This document shows positions 8,465-15,925 of a stretch of 35,791 bases of DNA, in pieces (the stretch's first letter is position 1; the number at the start of each line of letters is the position of its first letter). Position numbers and translations under genes: made by a program. The notes beneath the pieces are model-generated. The model saw nothing but the letters and a program-made list of their open reading frames with translations, had not been told where the DNA came from and ran no database searches. This DNA comes from CAHJXF01 sp038240015 (GTDB taxonomy: Bacteria; Pseudomonadota; Gammaproteobacteria; Burkholderiales; Burkholderiaceae_D). The DNA lies in contig JBBSEF010000026.1 of NCBI GenBank assembly GCA_038240015.1, positions 1 to 35,791 of the forward strand, in the 5' to 3' direction.

Positions 8465-8512
8465 GATGCAGTGCGAGATGCAGTACGCGACGCAGTACGT
8501 GATGCAGTGCGC
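8465..8512. repeat. Four tandem 12-bp direct repeats upstream of alaC
   Basis: Four contiguous 12-bp units (consensus gaYgcagtRcgN) lie between the divergent -10 element and the alaC start, so in the alaC mRNA they would fall in the 5' untranslated leader. On the alaC strand one frame reads Arg-Thr-Ala-Ser four times, but that frame has a TAA just upstream and no start codon, so a leader peptide is unlikely. They could be repeated operator half-sites or a slippage array. Confidence 0.75.
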
Positions 8513-8516
8513 GACG

Positions 8517-8524
8517 ATTATAAT
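8517..8524. promoter_or_regulatory. Palindromic ATTATAAT, candidate -10 element for both divergent units
   Basis: ATTATAAT is its own reverse complement and therefore contains a perfect TATAAT on each strand: 8519-8524 for the Mth938-arn transcript and 8522-8517 for alaC. It stands out as an AT-only island in GC-rich DNA. No good -35 box is seen 16-18 bases upstream on either side, which suggests activator dependence or a non-canonical promoter. The predicted start for the plus strand would leave a leader of only about 20-25 bases before the TTG at 8554. Confidence 0.5.
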
Positions 8525-8553
8525 TCAGCGCCTTTGCTTCCAGCTCCCACGAC

Positions 8554-8943
8554 TTGAAACTCCACGCCCTCGCCCCGTCGTCATCGAATGCCTTCACCGC
8601 CTATGGCGATGGCTATGTCGAGGTCAACGCGCTGCGCTTCGAGCACAGCATCATCGTCGTGCCCGATCAGCCGGTGGTGGACTGGCCGGTCGCGAGCTTC
8701 GATGATCTTTCGGTTGCGAGCTTTACCGCAGTCGCCGCGATGAATCCCGAACTGGTCGTTTTCGGCAGCGGCGCGAGGCTGCGCTTTCCCCATCCGCGAT
8801 TGACCGCGCCGCTCGCCGCACGCGGCATCGGGGTCGAGACCATGGATCTGCACGCGGCGTGTCGTACCTACAACATCCTGATGGCCGAAGGCCGCAAGGT
8901 CGTGGCGGCGCTGTTGATCGATCCGGGATCGGCGACGCCCTGA
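8554..8943 (+). CDS. Mth938-like domain protein (DUF498 / NDUFAF3 family)
   Basis: A 129-residue protein of the Mth938/DUF498 fold: GYVEVNALRFEHSIIV, then PELVVFGSGARLRFPHP, GIGVETMDLHAACRTYNIL and EGRKVVAALLI. The human relative NDUFAF3 is a complex I assembly factor; the bacterial role is not established. The start must be the TTG at 8554: there is a TAA at 8521-8523, no ATG or GTG between, and the TTG yields MKLHALAP, matching the MKLH-type N-terminus of the family. Its TGA overlaps the arnT ATG by one base (TGATG), so it is translationally coupled as the first gene of the arn unit. Confidence 0.88.
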   Translation: MKLHALAPSSSNAFTAYGDGYVEVNALRFEHSIIVVPDQPVVDWPVASFDDLSVASFTAVAAMNPELVVFGSGARLRFPHPRLTAPLAARGIGVETMDLHAACRTYNILMAEGRKVVAALLIDPGSATP

Positions 8944-10706
8944 TGGTCGAGCCGTCGATCGGCCCTCGCCGCAACGCGCTGCTGCTGCTCGCCATGGTTC
9001 TCACCCTGATCTGGTTCGGCGGCCTCGATCATCGCAAACTGATCAAGCCCGATGAAGGCCGCTATGCAGAGATCCCGCGCGAGATGGTCGCGACCGGCGA
9101 TTGGCTCACGCCGCGTTTGAACGACCTCAAGTATTTCGAGAAGCCGCCGCTGCAGTACTGGACCACCGCGATTGCGTACGAGACCTTCGGCATCGGCGAA
9201 TGGACTTCGCGGCTGTGGACCGCGCTCACCGGCTTTCTCGGCGTGCTGGTGGTGGGCTATACGGCGACGCGTCTCTACGATATCCGCGCCGGTCTCTTCG
9301 CCGCTACCGTGCTCGCGAGCAGCCTGGCCTACGTGCTGCTCTCCCACTTCAACACGCTCGACATGGGTCTCGCGTTCTTCATGAGCATGACCTTGTGCGC
9401 GACGCTGCTCGCGCGCGCGGCGCGTGCGGAGGTCGATGCGCCCGATGCGCGTTGCGGCTCGACGCCCGACGCATCGCGCACGCGTGCATCGCGGTGGATG
9501 CTGGTCGCGTGGGCCGGGATGGCATTGGCCGTGCTGTCGAAAGGGCCGGTGGCGGTGGTGCTGTCCGGCGGCGCGCTCGTGCTTTACCTCGTGCTCACGC
9601 GCGACTGGACGCTGTTGAAGATGCTCGCGCCGATCCGGGGCCTCGCAGTCTTTCTCGTCATCGCTGCGCCTTGGTTCATCGCGGTGTCGCGCGCGAACCC
9701 GGAGTTCGCGCACTTCTTCTTCATCCACGAACACGTCGAGCGCTTCCTGACGACCGAGCATCGGCGCGAGGGACCGATCTGGTATTTCATTCCGGTGCTG
9801 CTGGTCGGCCTGTTGCCGTGGCTGTCGATCGCCGTCAGCGCCGTGCTCAGCGCATGGCGAGCACCGCTGCACGCCGCGAGCCATCGACATTTTTCTCCCG
9901 AGCGCCTGCTACTCGCGTGGTCGCTCGTGATCTTCGCGTTCTTCAGCGTGTCGGGATCGAAGCTGCCGTCGTATGTGTTGCCGATGTTTCCAGCGCTGGC
10001 CCTTCTGATCGGACGCGAGCTCGCGCGCATCGATGCCCGCGTATTGAAGAAGCATCTGATCGGCGTCGTGGTCCTGGCCGCGATCGCGTGCCTGGCGGTG
10101 GTGTTCACCGAGCGATTGATCGACAGTCGAGAAAGCGCGGCGGCGATTGCCGCGTTCCGTAACGCCGCGCTGGTCAGCATGCTGGTGTGGCTGGTCGGTA
10201 GCGTAGTTGCCGTCTGGCTCGTCACGCGCGCGCGCGTGACGGGTGCGATCGTTGCTGCGGGACTCGCCGCGACGCTCGCGTGGTCTACCGTTCTGCTCGG
10301 ACACGAGGCGCTCGGTCGCGGCATGTCGACCTACGATCTCGCACGAAGCATACGGCCGTACATCGAACCGGGCGGGCAGGATGCGACGCCGATCTATAGC
10401 GTCGGCATCTTCGAGCACACCCTCGACTTCTATCTGCAGCGCACCGTCACGCTCGTTTCGTTTCGCGACGAACTCGACTTCGGCCTGACGCAGGAACCCG
10501 GCAAAGGCATCGCGACGCTGCCTGAATTCGAGAAGCGCTGGACCGGGGACCGCGCGCCGCTCGCGGTCATGGACCGGGACCTTTTCGATAAACTCTCGGC
10601 GAATCGATTGCCCATGCGCGTGATCGCAGACGACGGTCGACGCATCGTGATCGCGAAACCCGTCCAGTCCATCAACCCCGCGCCCACCCAGACGCCACCT
10701 TCGTGA
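8943..10706 (+). CDS. arnT: ArnT-like lipid A aminoarabinose transferase (GT83/PMT family)
   Basis: A 587-residue polytopic inner-membrane glycosyltransferase. After the first membrane segment comes the periplasmic catalytic loop with KLIKPDEGRYAEIPREM, containing the Asp-Glu pair and DExRYA pattern of ArnT/PMT enzymes, then FEKPPLQYW. About a dozen hydrophobic segments follow. In the family it moves L-Ara4N from undecaprenyl phosphate to lipid A phosphates on the periplasmic side. The ATG at 8943 shares a base with the preceding stop; an upstream extension in frame is only the preceding gene. A polar, Ala/Arg/Asp-rich loop (about residues 160-180) looks like an insertion. The ArnT assignment rests on the family motif and on arnB/C/D neighbours. 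Confidence 0.88.
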   Translation: MVEPSIGPRRNALLLLAMVLTLIWFGGLDHRKLIKPDEGRYAEIPREMVATGDWLTPRLNDLKYFEKPPLQYWTTAIAYETFGIGEWTSRLWTALTGFLGVLVVGYTATRLYDIRAGLFAATVLASSLAYVLLSHFNTLDMGLAFFMSMTLCATLLARAARAEVDAPDARCGSTPDASRTRASRWMLVAWAGMALAVLSKGPVAVVLSGGALVLYLVLTRDWTLLKMLAPIRGLAVFLVIAAPWFIAVSRANPEFAHFFFIHEHVERFLTTEHRREGPIWYFIPVLLVGLLPWLSIAVSAVLSAWRAPLHAASHRHFSPERLLLAWSLVIFAFFSVSGSKLPSYVLPMFPALALLIGRELARIDARVLKKHLIGVVVLAAIACLAVVFTERLIDSRESAAAIAAFRNAALVSMLVWLVGSVVAVWLVTRARVTGAIVAAGLAATLAWSTVLLGHEALGRGMSTYDLARSIRPYIEPGGQDATPIYSVGIFEHTLDFYLQRTVTLVSFRDELDFGLTQEPGKGIATLPEFEKRWTGDRAPLAVMDRDLFDKLSANRLPMRVIADDGRRIVIAKPVQSINPAPTQTPPS

Positions 10707-11089
10707 ATCCGGCCAGCCTCGCTCTGATCCTCTGCGGCGTGTTCCTCAACGCCGTGGCGCAACTGCTGCTCAAAGCCGGTGTCAACAACGTGACTTCGGC
10801 GATCGGCTCGTTCGCGTTTTCGGCCGAGAACATTTTGCCGGTCGGCATGCGCCTGGCAACGCAATGGCCGATCATCGGCGGGCTCGCATGTTATGTGTTG
10901 AGCGTGGTGGTGTGGATCCTCGGGCTGTCGAGAATCGATGTGTCGGTCGCGTATCCGATGCTTTCGCTCGGCTATGTATTGAATGCCTTTGGCGCGTGGT
11001 GGCTGTTCGGCGAAGCGCTGACCCCGCAACGCCTTGCGGGCATCGGCATCATCATCGTGGGCGTGTATGTCCTCGCACGTAGCGCATAG
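10703..11089 (+). CDS. SMR/EamA-type membrane protein, ArnE/ArnF-like flippase subunit
   Basis: A 128-residue protein with four predicted membrane helices (about residues 4-22, 44-52 onward, 58-76, 81-99 and 104-124). The motif LNAVAQLLLKAG in helix 1 and the end GIGIIIVGVYVLARS resemble small multidrug resistance-like ArnE/ArnF, which carry undecaprenyl-phosphate-L-Ara4N across the inner membrane. Translation starts at a GTG (10703) overlapping the arnT stop (GTGA). Enterobacteria use an ArnE-ArnF pair, but only one such gene is seen here, so it may act as a homodimer. I cannot say whether it corresponds to ArnE or ArnF. Confidence 0.82.
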   Translation: MNPASLALILCGVFLNAVAQLLLKAGVNNVTSAIGSFAFSAENILPVGMRLATQWPIIGGLACYVLSVVVWILGLSRIDVSVAYPMLSLGYVLNAFGAWWLFGEALTPQRLAGIGIIIVGVYVLARSA

Positions 11090-11114
11090 TGATCACCGTT
11101 TCGATCGAGCTGCG

Positions 11115-12308
11115 ATGAGCGCCAATCCGAACACCGTTGCGGAATCCGACTTCCTGCCCTTCACGCGGCCCACCCTCGACGAGGCCACCATCGAAGGCGT
11201 CGCCGACGTGTTGCGCTCGGGATGGATCACGTCGGGTCCGAAGGTCAAGGAGTTCGAAGCGCGGCTGTCGGACTACTGCGGCGGCCGGCCGGTGCGCGCG
11301 TTCAACTCGGGCACCTGCACGATGGAGATCGCGCTGAGGATTGCTGGCATCGGCGCCGAGAGCAGCACCGACGAAGTCATCACGACGCCGCTCACCTGGG
11401 TCTCGACGTCGAACATCGTGCTCGACGTCGGCGCTAAACCCGTGTTCGCCGACATCGATCCGGTCACTCGCAATATCGACCTCGATCGCGTCGAAGCGGC
11501 GATCAACGCGAACACGCGCGCGATCATCCCGGTCGATCTCTCCGGGCTTCCGGTCGATCGCGATCGTCTCTACCGCATTGCGAACGAACCGCGCGCGCAG
11601 CGCCATCGCTTGCGCGTGGTCGAGGATGCGGCGCAATCGTTCGGAAGCAACTGGAGCGGCAACGCGATCGGCACGAGCGGCGACTTCGTCTCGTTCAGCT
11701 TTCACGCGAACAAGAACATCACGGCCATCGAAGGCGGCTGCCTCGTGTTGAACGACGAAGCCGAAGCGAAGCTCGCCGAGCAATATCGACTGCAGGGCGT
11801 GGTGCGCTCGGGGCTCGACGGCATGGAAGTCGAACGCGTCGGCGGCAAGTACAACCTCACCGATGTCGCTGCGCGCGTCGGGCTCGGGCAACTGCCGCAT
11901 CTCGAAGAATTCACGCACAGGCGTCGCGACCTCGCGCGGCACTATTTTCATTGCTTCGATGCGGATCTCTTCGCCGAGATCGATTGCCGCTTGCCGGTGG
12001 CGGACTTCACGCAAAGCAACTGGCACATGTTTCAGATCATCCTGCCGGAAGCCCATCTGGCTGCGCGCCGCATGAAACGCGCCGACGTGATGGCCGCGCT
12101 TCACGATCGCGGCATCGGCACCGGCGTGCACTACCCGGCGATCCATCTGTTCGCGCTCTATCGGCGTCTGGGCTGGAAGGAGGGCGACTTTCCGCATGCC
12201 GAGTACGCGGGTCGCAATACGCTGACACTGCCGCTGTTTCCGATGATGACGACGATGGACGTTGAGCGTGTCGTCGATGGACTTCAATCGGTGCTGCGCG
12301 GTGCATGA
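11115..12308 (+). CDS. arnB: UDP-4-amino-4-deoxy-L-arabinose aminotransferase ArnB (DegT/DnrJ/EryC1/StrS family)
   Basis: A 397-residue PLP sugar aminotransferase that converts UDP-4-keto-pentose to UDP-L-Ara4N. Segments that match ArnB: FLPFTRPT at the start, SGWITSGPK, DEVITTPLTWVSTSN, the PLP lysine K200 in FSFHANKNITAIEGG, GGKYNLTDVAARVGLGQL, GIGTGVHYPAIH and LPLFPMMTT. The ATG at 11115 is chosen because the protein then begins about 12 residues before the conserved FLPF; longer in-frame sequence is the end of the previous gene. It follows the flippase gene by 25 bases and precedes arnC by 13. Confidence 0.93.
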   Translation: MSANPNTVAESDFLPFTRPTLDEATIEGVADVLRSGWITSGPKVKEFEARLSDYCGGRPVRAFNSGTCTMEIALRIAGIGAESSTDEVITTPLTWVSTSNIVLDVGAKPVFADIDPVTRNIDLDRVEAAINANTRAIIPVDLSGLPVDRDRLYRIANEPRAQRHRLRVVEDAAQSFGSNWSGNAIGTSGDFVSFSFHANKNITAIEGGCLVLNDEAEAKLAEQYRLQGVVRSGLDGMEVERVGGKYNLTDVAARVGLGQLPHLEEFTHRRRDLARHYFHCFDADLFAEIDCRLPVADFTQSNWHMFQIILPEAHLAARRMKRADVMAALHDRGIGTGVHYPAIHLFALYRRLGWKEGDFPHAEYAGRNTLTLPLFPMMTTMDVERVVDGLQSVLRGA

Positions 12309-12321
12309 CGCGCGGTCGACC

Positions 12322-13419
12322 ATGAGCGAAGTCGAAACGCGTTTCCCCGACCTGCTTTCGAATATCGAACGCGCGGATGCGACGACGCATGCGGTGCAGA
12401 CTGCCGACGCATCCAGACGCATCGACGTGTCCGTGGTCATCCCCGTGTACAACGAAGAGGCGGGCCTGCATCAATTATTTGCGCGGCTCTATCCCGCGCT
12501 CGACGCGATGGCCGCGTCGCACGACCTGCGCTATGAAGTGCTGTTCGTAAACGACGGCAGCCGCGATCGGTCGGCCGCAATCCTGTCGGAGCAATTTAGG
12601 GCGCGCTCCGACGTCACGCGCGTGGTGCTCTTCAACGCAAACTACGGGCAGCACGCGGCGATCATGGCGGGCTTCGAGCGCGTGCGCGGCAAGTGGATCG
12701 TGACGCTCGACGCCGATCTGCAGAACCCGCCCGAAGAAATAGCCAAGCTGATCGACGCGATGCGCGCCGGCCACGACTACGTCGGCACGATTCGCCGCGC
12801 ACGGCGGGACGCCGCGTGGAGAAAGACCGCGTCGCGCGCGATGAACCGCATTCGCGAGCGCATCACGCACATCAAGATGACCGACCAGGGCTGCATGCTG
12901 CGCGCCTACGATCGCCGCATCGTCGACACGATCAATCAGTGCCGCGAGATCAACACCTTCATCCCGGCGCTGGCCTACACGTTCGCCAACAATCCGATCG
13001 AGATCGAAGTCGCGCACGCCGAGCGCGCCGCGGGCGAGTCGAAGTATTCGCTGTACGCGCTGATTCGGCTGAATTTCGATCTGGTGACCGGCTTCTCGGT
13101 AGTGCCGTTGCAGGCGTTCTCTCTGATCGGCGTCGCGCTCGCGATCGCTTCGGCTGCGCTGGTGGTGCTGCTCGCATTGCGACGCATCTTTCTCGGAGCG
13201 GAAGCCGAAGGTTTGTTCACGCTGTTCGGCATCGCCTTCTTCCTGATCGGCGTCACGCTGCTCGGGATTGGATTGCTGGGTGAATACATCGGGCGGATCT
13301 ATGAAGAGGTGCGGGGGCGGCCGCGGTGGATCGTTCAAGCCGTGCTGGAGCAAGGTGTTGTGAGCGACGCAACCCCATCGCGGGACCGCTCATCCAACGA
13401 ACCGTCAAGCTGGAGCTAG
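12322..13419 (+). CDS. arnC: ArnC-like undecaprenyl-phosphate 4-deoxy-4-formamido-L-arabinose transferase (GT2)
   Basis: A 365-residue GT2 enzyme that loads the formylated sugar onto undecaprenyl phosphate at the cytoplasmic face. It has VSVVIPVYNEE (about 36-46), VNDGSRDRS, the ArnC-like NYGQHAAIMAGFE, the nucleotide-metal motif DADLQNPPEE (D130, D132), DQGCMLRAYDRRIVD, AGESKYSLYALIRLNFDLVTGF and two C-terminal membrane helices ending LLGEYIGRIYEEVRGRPR. These closely follow E. coli ArnC, though about 35 extra residues precede the catalytic domain. ATG at 12322 is used; an in-frame ATG at 12262 would lie inside arnB. The C-terminal tail is Ser-rich. Last intact arn gene before the interruption. 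Confidence 0.92.
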   Translation: MSEVETRFPDLLSNIERADATTHAVQTADASRRIDVSVVIPVYNEEAGLHQLFARLYPALDAMAASHDLRYEVLFVNDGSRDRSAAILSEQFRARSDVTRVVLFNANYGQHAAIMAGFERVRGKWIVTLDADLQNPPEEIAKLIDAMRAGHDYVGTIRRARRDAAWRKTASRAMNRIRERITHIKMTDQGCMLRAYDRRIVDTINQCREINTFIPALAYTFANNPIEIEVAHAERAAGESKYSLYALIRLNFDLVTGFSVVPLQAFSLIGVALAIASAALVVLLALRRIFLGAEAEGLFTLFGIAFFLIGVTLLGIGLLGEYIGRIYEEVRGRPRWIVQAVLEQGVVSDATPSRDRSSNEPSSWS

Positions 13420-13475
13420 GCACGGGGCGGCGAGTCAATTGCTGTTCCGCCCGTCAAAAGGAAAGTGAGTCTTCC

Positions 13476-14332
13476 ATGTTGTTCAAAATCTCAATGCGTC
13501 TTGCCCGTCTCTCGCTCGCAATGGTCATTGCCGCTGCGGCGATGCCTTCCCGCGCAGCCGACGAGATCAAAAGCGTTCGCCTCTACGCACTCGACTGCGG
13601 CCATGCCGAGTTCAAGGATATGGGGTTCCTCTCCGACACCGGTGAATACGACGGCAAACCGGGTGCGGTCGCCGTGCCCTGCTTCTTGATTCGACACCCG
13701 AAAGGCATCTTGCTGTGGGATACCGGCCTCGGCGACAAACTCGCCGAAAGCAAGAACGGCGTCGATAAGGACGGCATTCATATGAACGTGCCGATCACGC
13801 TGGTTGCGCAACTGAAAGTACTCGGTCTCGCGCCGGCGGACATGATTTACGTGGCGTCTCCCACTTCCACTTCGACCACACCGGCAACGCCAACCTCTTC
13901 GGTTCTTCCACCTGGATCATCAACAGGATCGAGTTGAGCTCGGCGCTGGCCGACCCGACGCCCTTTGGCGTCGACCCCAGCACATTCACCGCCTACAAGA
14001 CCGCGAAGACGCAGATGATCGATGGCGACTACGACGTATTCGGCGACGGCAGTGTACGCATTCTCAAGGCGCCGGGTCATACGCCGGGGCATCAGGCGCT
14101 GCAACTGAAGCTGAAGAAGACGGGTGTCGTGATCCTGTCGGGCGACCTCTACCACACCCGCGCCAATCGCGCGGCTGCACGGGTGCCGGGGTTCAACGTC
14201 AGCCGCGCCGATACGCTGGCATCGATCAATCGCATCGAGAAGATCGTGAAGAACACCAAAGCGCACTTCGTCGTGCAGCACGATCCGGACGATTTCAAAT
14301 CGCTGCCGAAATTTCCGGCGTATCTCGATTGA
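13476..14332 (+). pseudogene. MBL-fold hydrolase with signal peptide (N-acyl homoserine lactonase-like), frameshifted
   Basis: The ATG at 13476 follows a strong ribosome binding site (AGGAAAG). It opens with an N-terminal signal peptide ending near AMPSRAADE, then LYALDCGHAEF and GILLWDTGLGDKL, like secreted AttM/AiiA-type metallo-beta-lactamase-fold hydrolases. At about 13857-13860 the frame is lost: the metal motif SHFHFDHTGNANLF is perfectly present but one frame over (minus one base), and that frame continues through GHTPGHQALQLKLKKTG and GDLYHTRAN to the stop at 14332. Adding one base restores a 285-residue protein. The first frame alone ends at 13937 with a nonsense Ser/Thr tail. Either a recent one-base deletion or a sequencing error. 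If intact it would be a periplasmic hydrolase; the substrate is unknown. Confidence 0.85.
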
Positions 14333-14372
14333 ATGCGGCGAGTCGCTCGGTAGTCGAATCGTCCGGGTTGCG

Positions 14373-15118
14373 ATGGCGTTGAGAAAACCGATCGATATAT
14401 CCACGCGAGAAACGATGGCGTTCCTCGCGTCTCACCTTTCCATCGGGGCGGACGTCCTCGAGGTGGGATGCGGCGAAGGGCACGTCGCGGCAGCACTCGC
14501 AAGCCATGGCCATCGCTTGATCGCAGTCGATGCCGACCTTGAGTGCGTGGCTCGAGCGCAAGAGCGCGGCGTCCGTGCATCGGGATCGTGGCCGGAATTC
14601 GACAGTCCACCACTCGACGCGATCGTCTTCACCCGGTCGTTGCACCACATCAGTCCGCTCGACAAGGCGGTCGAACGCGCAAGAGAGCTGCTAAGACCGA
14701 TGGGGTCTTTGCTGATCGAAGACTTCGCGTCGATGAAGCGGACGAGCCCACGATTGGATGGTTTCTGAGAGTCCTGCGTTCTCCGCAAGTCACGGCGCTC
14801 ATCGATCCGGCTGCGAGCGGCTTTGCAGCAGACTTGCTTCGATCGAACGGTCCTGTCGATGCATGGCGCCGCAATCACGATCACGATCTGCACACGATCA
14901 CGCAGATCAGCCAGGCGATCGCAGCGCGTTTCATCATTCGAGAGGCGAGCTCGGTCCCGTACCTGTATCGCTACCTCGTTCCCGCGCTCACGAAATCGTC
15001 CGAAGCCGCGGCCCTCGTCGATCGAGTGTTTCGAGAAGAGATGCGCCTCGGTGAACAGCGCGAGCTCGTGCTCATCGGTCGTCGGATCGTCGCGTCTCAC
15101 TTCGCAGCAAAGCAGTAG
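14373..15118 (+). pseudogene. Class I SAM-dependent methyltransferase, frameshifted
   Basis: From the ATG at 14373 the protein shows SAM-binding motif I (VLEVGCGEGHVAAALASHGH), an acidic post-motif (LIAVDADLE), FTRSLHHISPLDKAVERARELLRPMGSLLIEDFA (motifs II-III). Near 14727-14730 the frame shifts: frame one ends at 14768, whereas frame two gives VDEADEPTIGWFLRVLRS and runs to a stop at 15118. Inserting one base (most simply restoring GCGGTC from GCGTC) gives a continuous 248-residue protein. The C-terminal part is helical and Arg/Ala rich. The methylated substrate is not deducible. It follows the frameshifted hydrolase by 40 bases, same strand, and its end overlaps the convergent lipoprotein gene by 22 bases. 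Real mutation and base-calling error are both possible. Confidence 0.8.
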
Positions 15119-15750
15119 AGCAGCCCCGCACTGCCGGTCATACGCAAGGCATCGTCGCTGCATCCGCGCGAAGGATGCGACGAGTTCCACGAGTGCGCCG
15201 GGGGATCGTCTCTCAAGCCGGTGCGGTCGCTGTGGCCGAGTTGTGCGGTGCCTTCGCCGCTTCTGGTCCAGTTGCCGCAGGTCTTGTCTTCGCTGCCTGC
15301 GAATGACGTGCCGTCGGTCTGCGAGCCGGTGAGGATGTCGTGCCTGTTCGGCGTGTCGCTGACGCCGTTGACGACCTCTCCTTTCTCGGTCAGCGCGGTC
15401 TGTTTGGTGAGGTTGTTGTTGCCGTGAAGTTCGGCCACGTTGTTTGCGATCACCACGCCCTTGACGTTTTGCCACGGGCCGCTGCCGATGCGGTCGCGGG
15501 CGTTGACGGGCGGCGAGGTCGCACCGTTGCTCAAGTAAGCGCGCCATGTGCGATTGCCGATGCCGGCGGCGGCGGCAAGCATTTGACAGTGTTTGTCGGC
15601 GCCCGCCAGTCCACCGTAGTCGGCGCCCTTGCCCGAGCCCGTACTCGTCACGAAAAAACCCGGGCCGCTGGGTTGGTTCTGCGTCATCGAGGCGCATCCG
15701 ACGACCAGCAATGCGATCGATGCGGGTACGGCAAGGGGGGTGATCTTCAT
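15097..15750 (-). CDS. Putative lipoprotein with a lectin/endostatin-like domain
   Basis: A 217-residue protein with a lipoprotein signal peptide (MKITPLAVPASIALLVVGC, cysteine at 19) and a globular domain beginning GFFVTSTGSGKGADYGGLAGADKHCQMLAAAAG, then NRTWRAYLS, and DRIGSGPWQNVKGVVIANN, ending with a Cys near the C-terminus (GLLYCFA). The GADYGGLAGAD..CQ and TWRAYLS pattern resembles secreted bacterial domains related to the collagen NC10/endostatin or C-type-lectin-like fold; this is recognition from memory, and the function is unknown. Strong ribosome binding site (AGGAGAA). It lies on the opposite strand, inside the arn cluster, dividing it into two transcription units. Likely anchored to the outer membrane. 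Confidence 0.82.
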   Translation of the reverse strand: MKITPLAVPASIALLVVGCASMTQNQPSGPGFFVTSTGSGKGADYGGLAGADKHCQMLAAAAGIGNRTWRAYLSNGATSPPVNARDRIGSGPWQNVKGVVIANNVAELHGNNNLTKQTALTEKGEVVNGVSDTPNRHDILTGSQTDGTSFAGSEDKTCGNWTRSGEGTAQLGHSDRTGLRDDPPAHSWNSSHPSRGCSDDALRMTGSAGLLYCFAAK

Positions 15751-15925
15751 CTCTGTTCTCCTGTGATGGTCGCCGTCATCGGCATGGGCGCGATGGTGCT
15801 CGCGTTTTATCCGTGCATCAAGAGTCGCATGGGCCTGCGCGTAGCCGGGTGCGCATCCGGGTCCGATTTCGAACCCTTACAATGCGGCCCTTCTCCCTTT
15901 GCTCTATCTCACGCGCCAGCATTCG

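Noticed and set aside
8465..8512. CRISPR array
   Set aside because: Repeats are 12 bp with no spacers and no cas genes nearby.
8421..8516. Threonine-rich leader peptide (Arg-Thr-Ala-Ser repeat) as an attenuator for the threonine operon
   Set aside because: The frame has a TAA upstream and no start codon, and no terminator hairpin with a T run is visible.
11052..12452. Long minus-strand open frame (466 codons) over arnB
   Set aside because: Antisense shadow of arnB; arnB has all its family motifs.
13425..13452. Hairpin GGGCGG...CCGCCC after arnC as an intrinsic terminator
   Set aside because: 16-base loop and no T run; it may only be chance in GC-rich DNA.
13850..14760. Programmed frameshifting to explain both broken genes
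   Set aside because: No slippery heptamer or pseudoknot-like context is seen at either site; simple one-base loss or sequence error is more likely.
14432..15697. Long minus-strand open frame (421 codons)
   Set aside because: Overlaps the lipoprotein and methyltransferase; Arg/Gln-rich shadow with no domain.
15878..15883. TACAAT as a promoter for the second arn unit
   Set aside because: Spacing to the start is fine, but there is no recognisable -35 box, so it was not listed as a feature.
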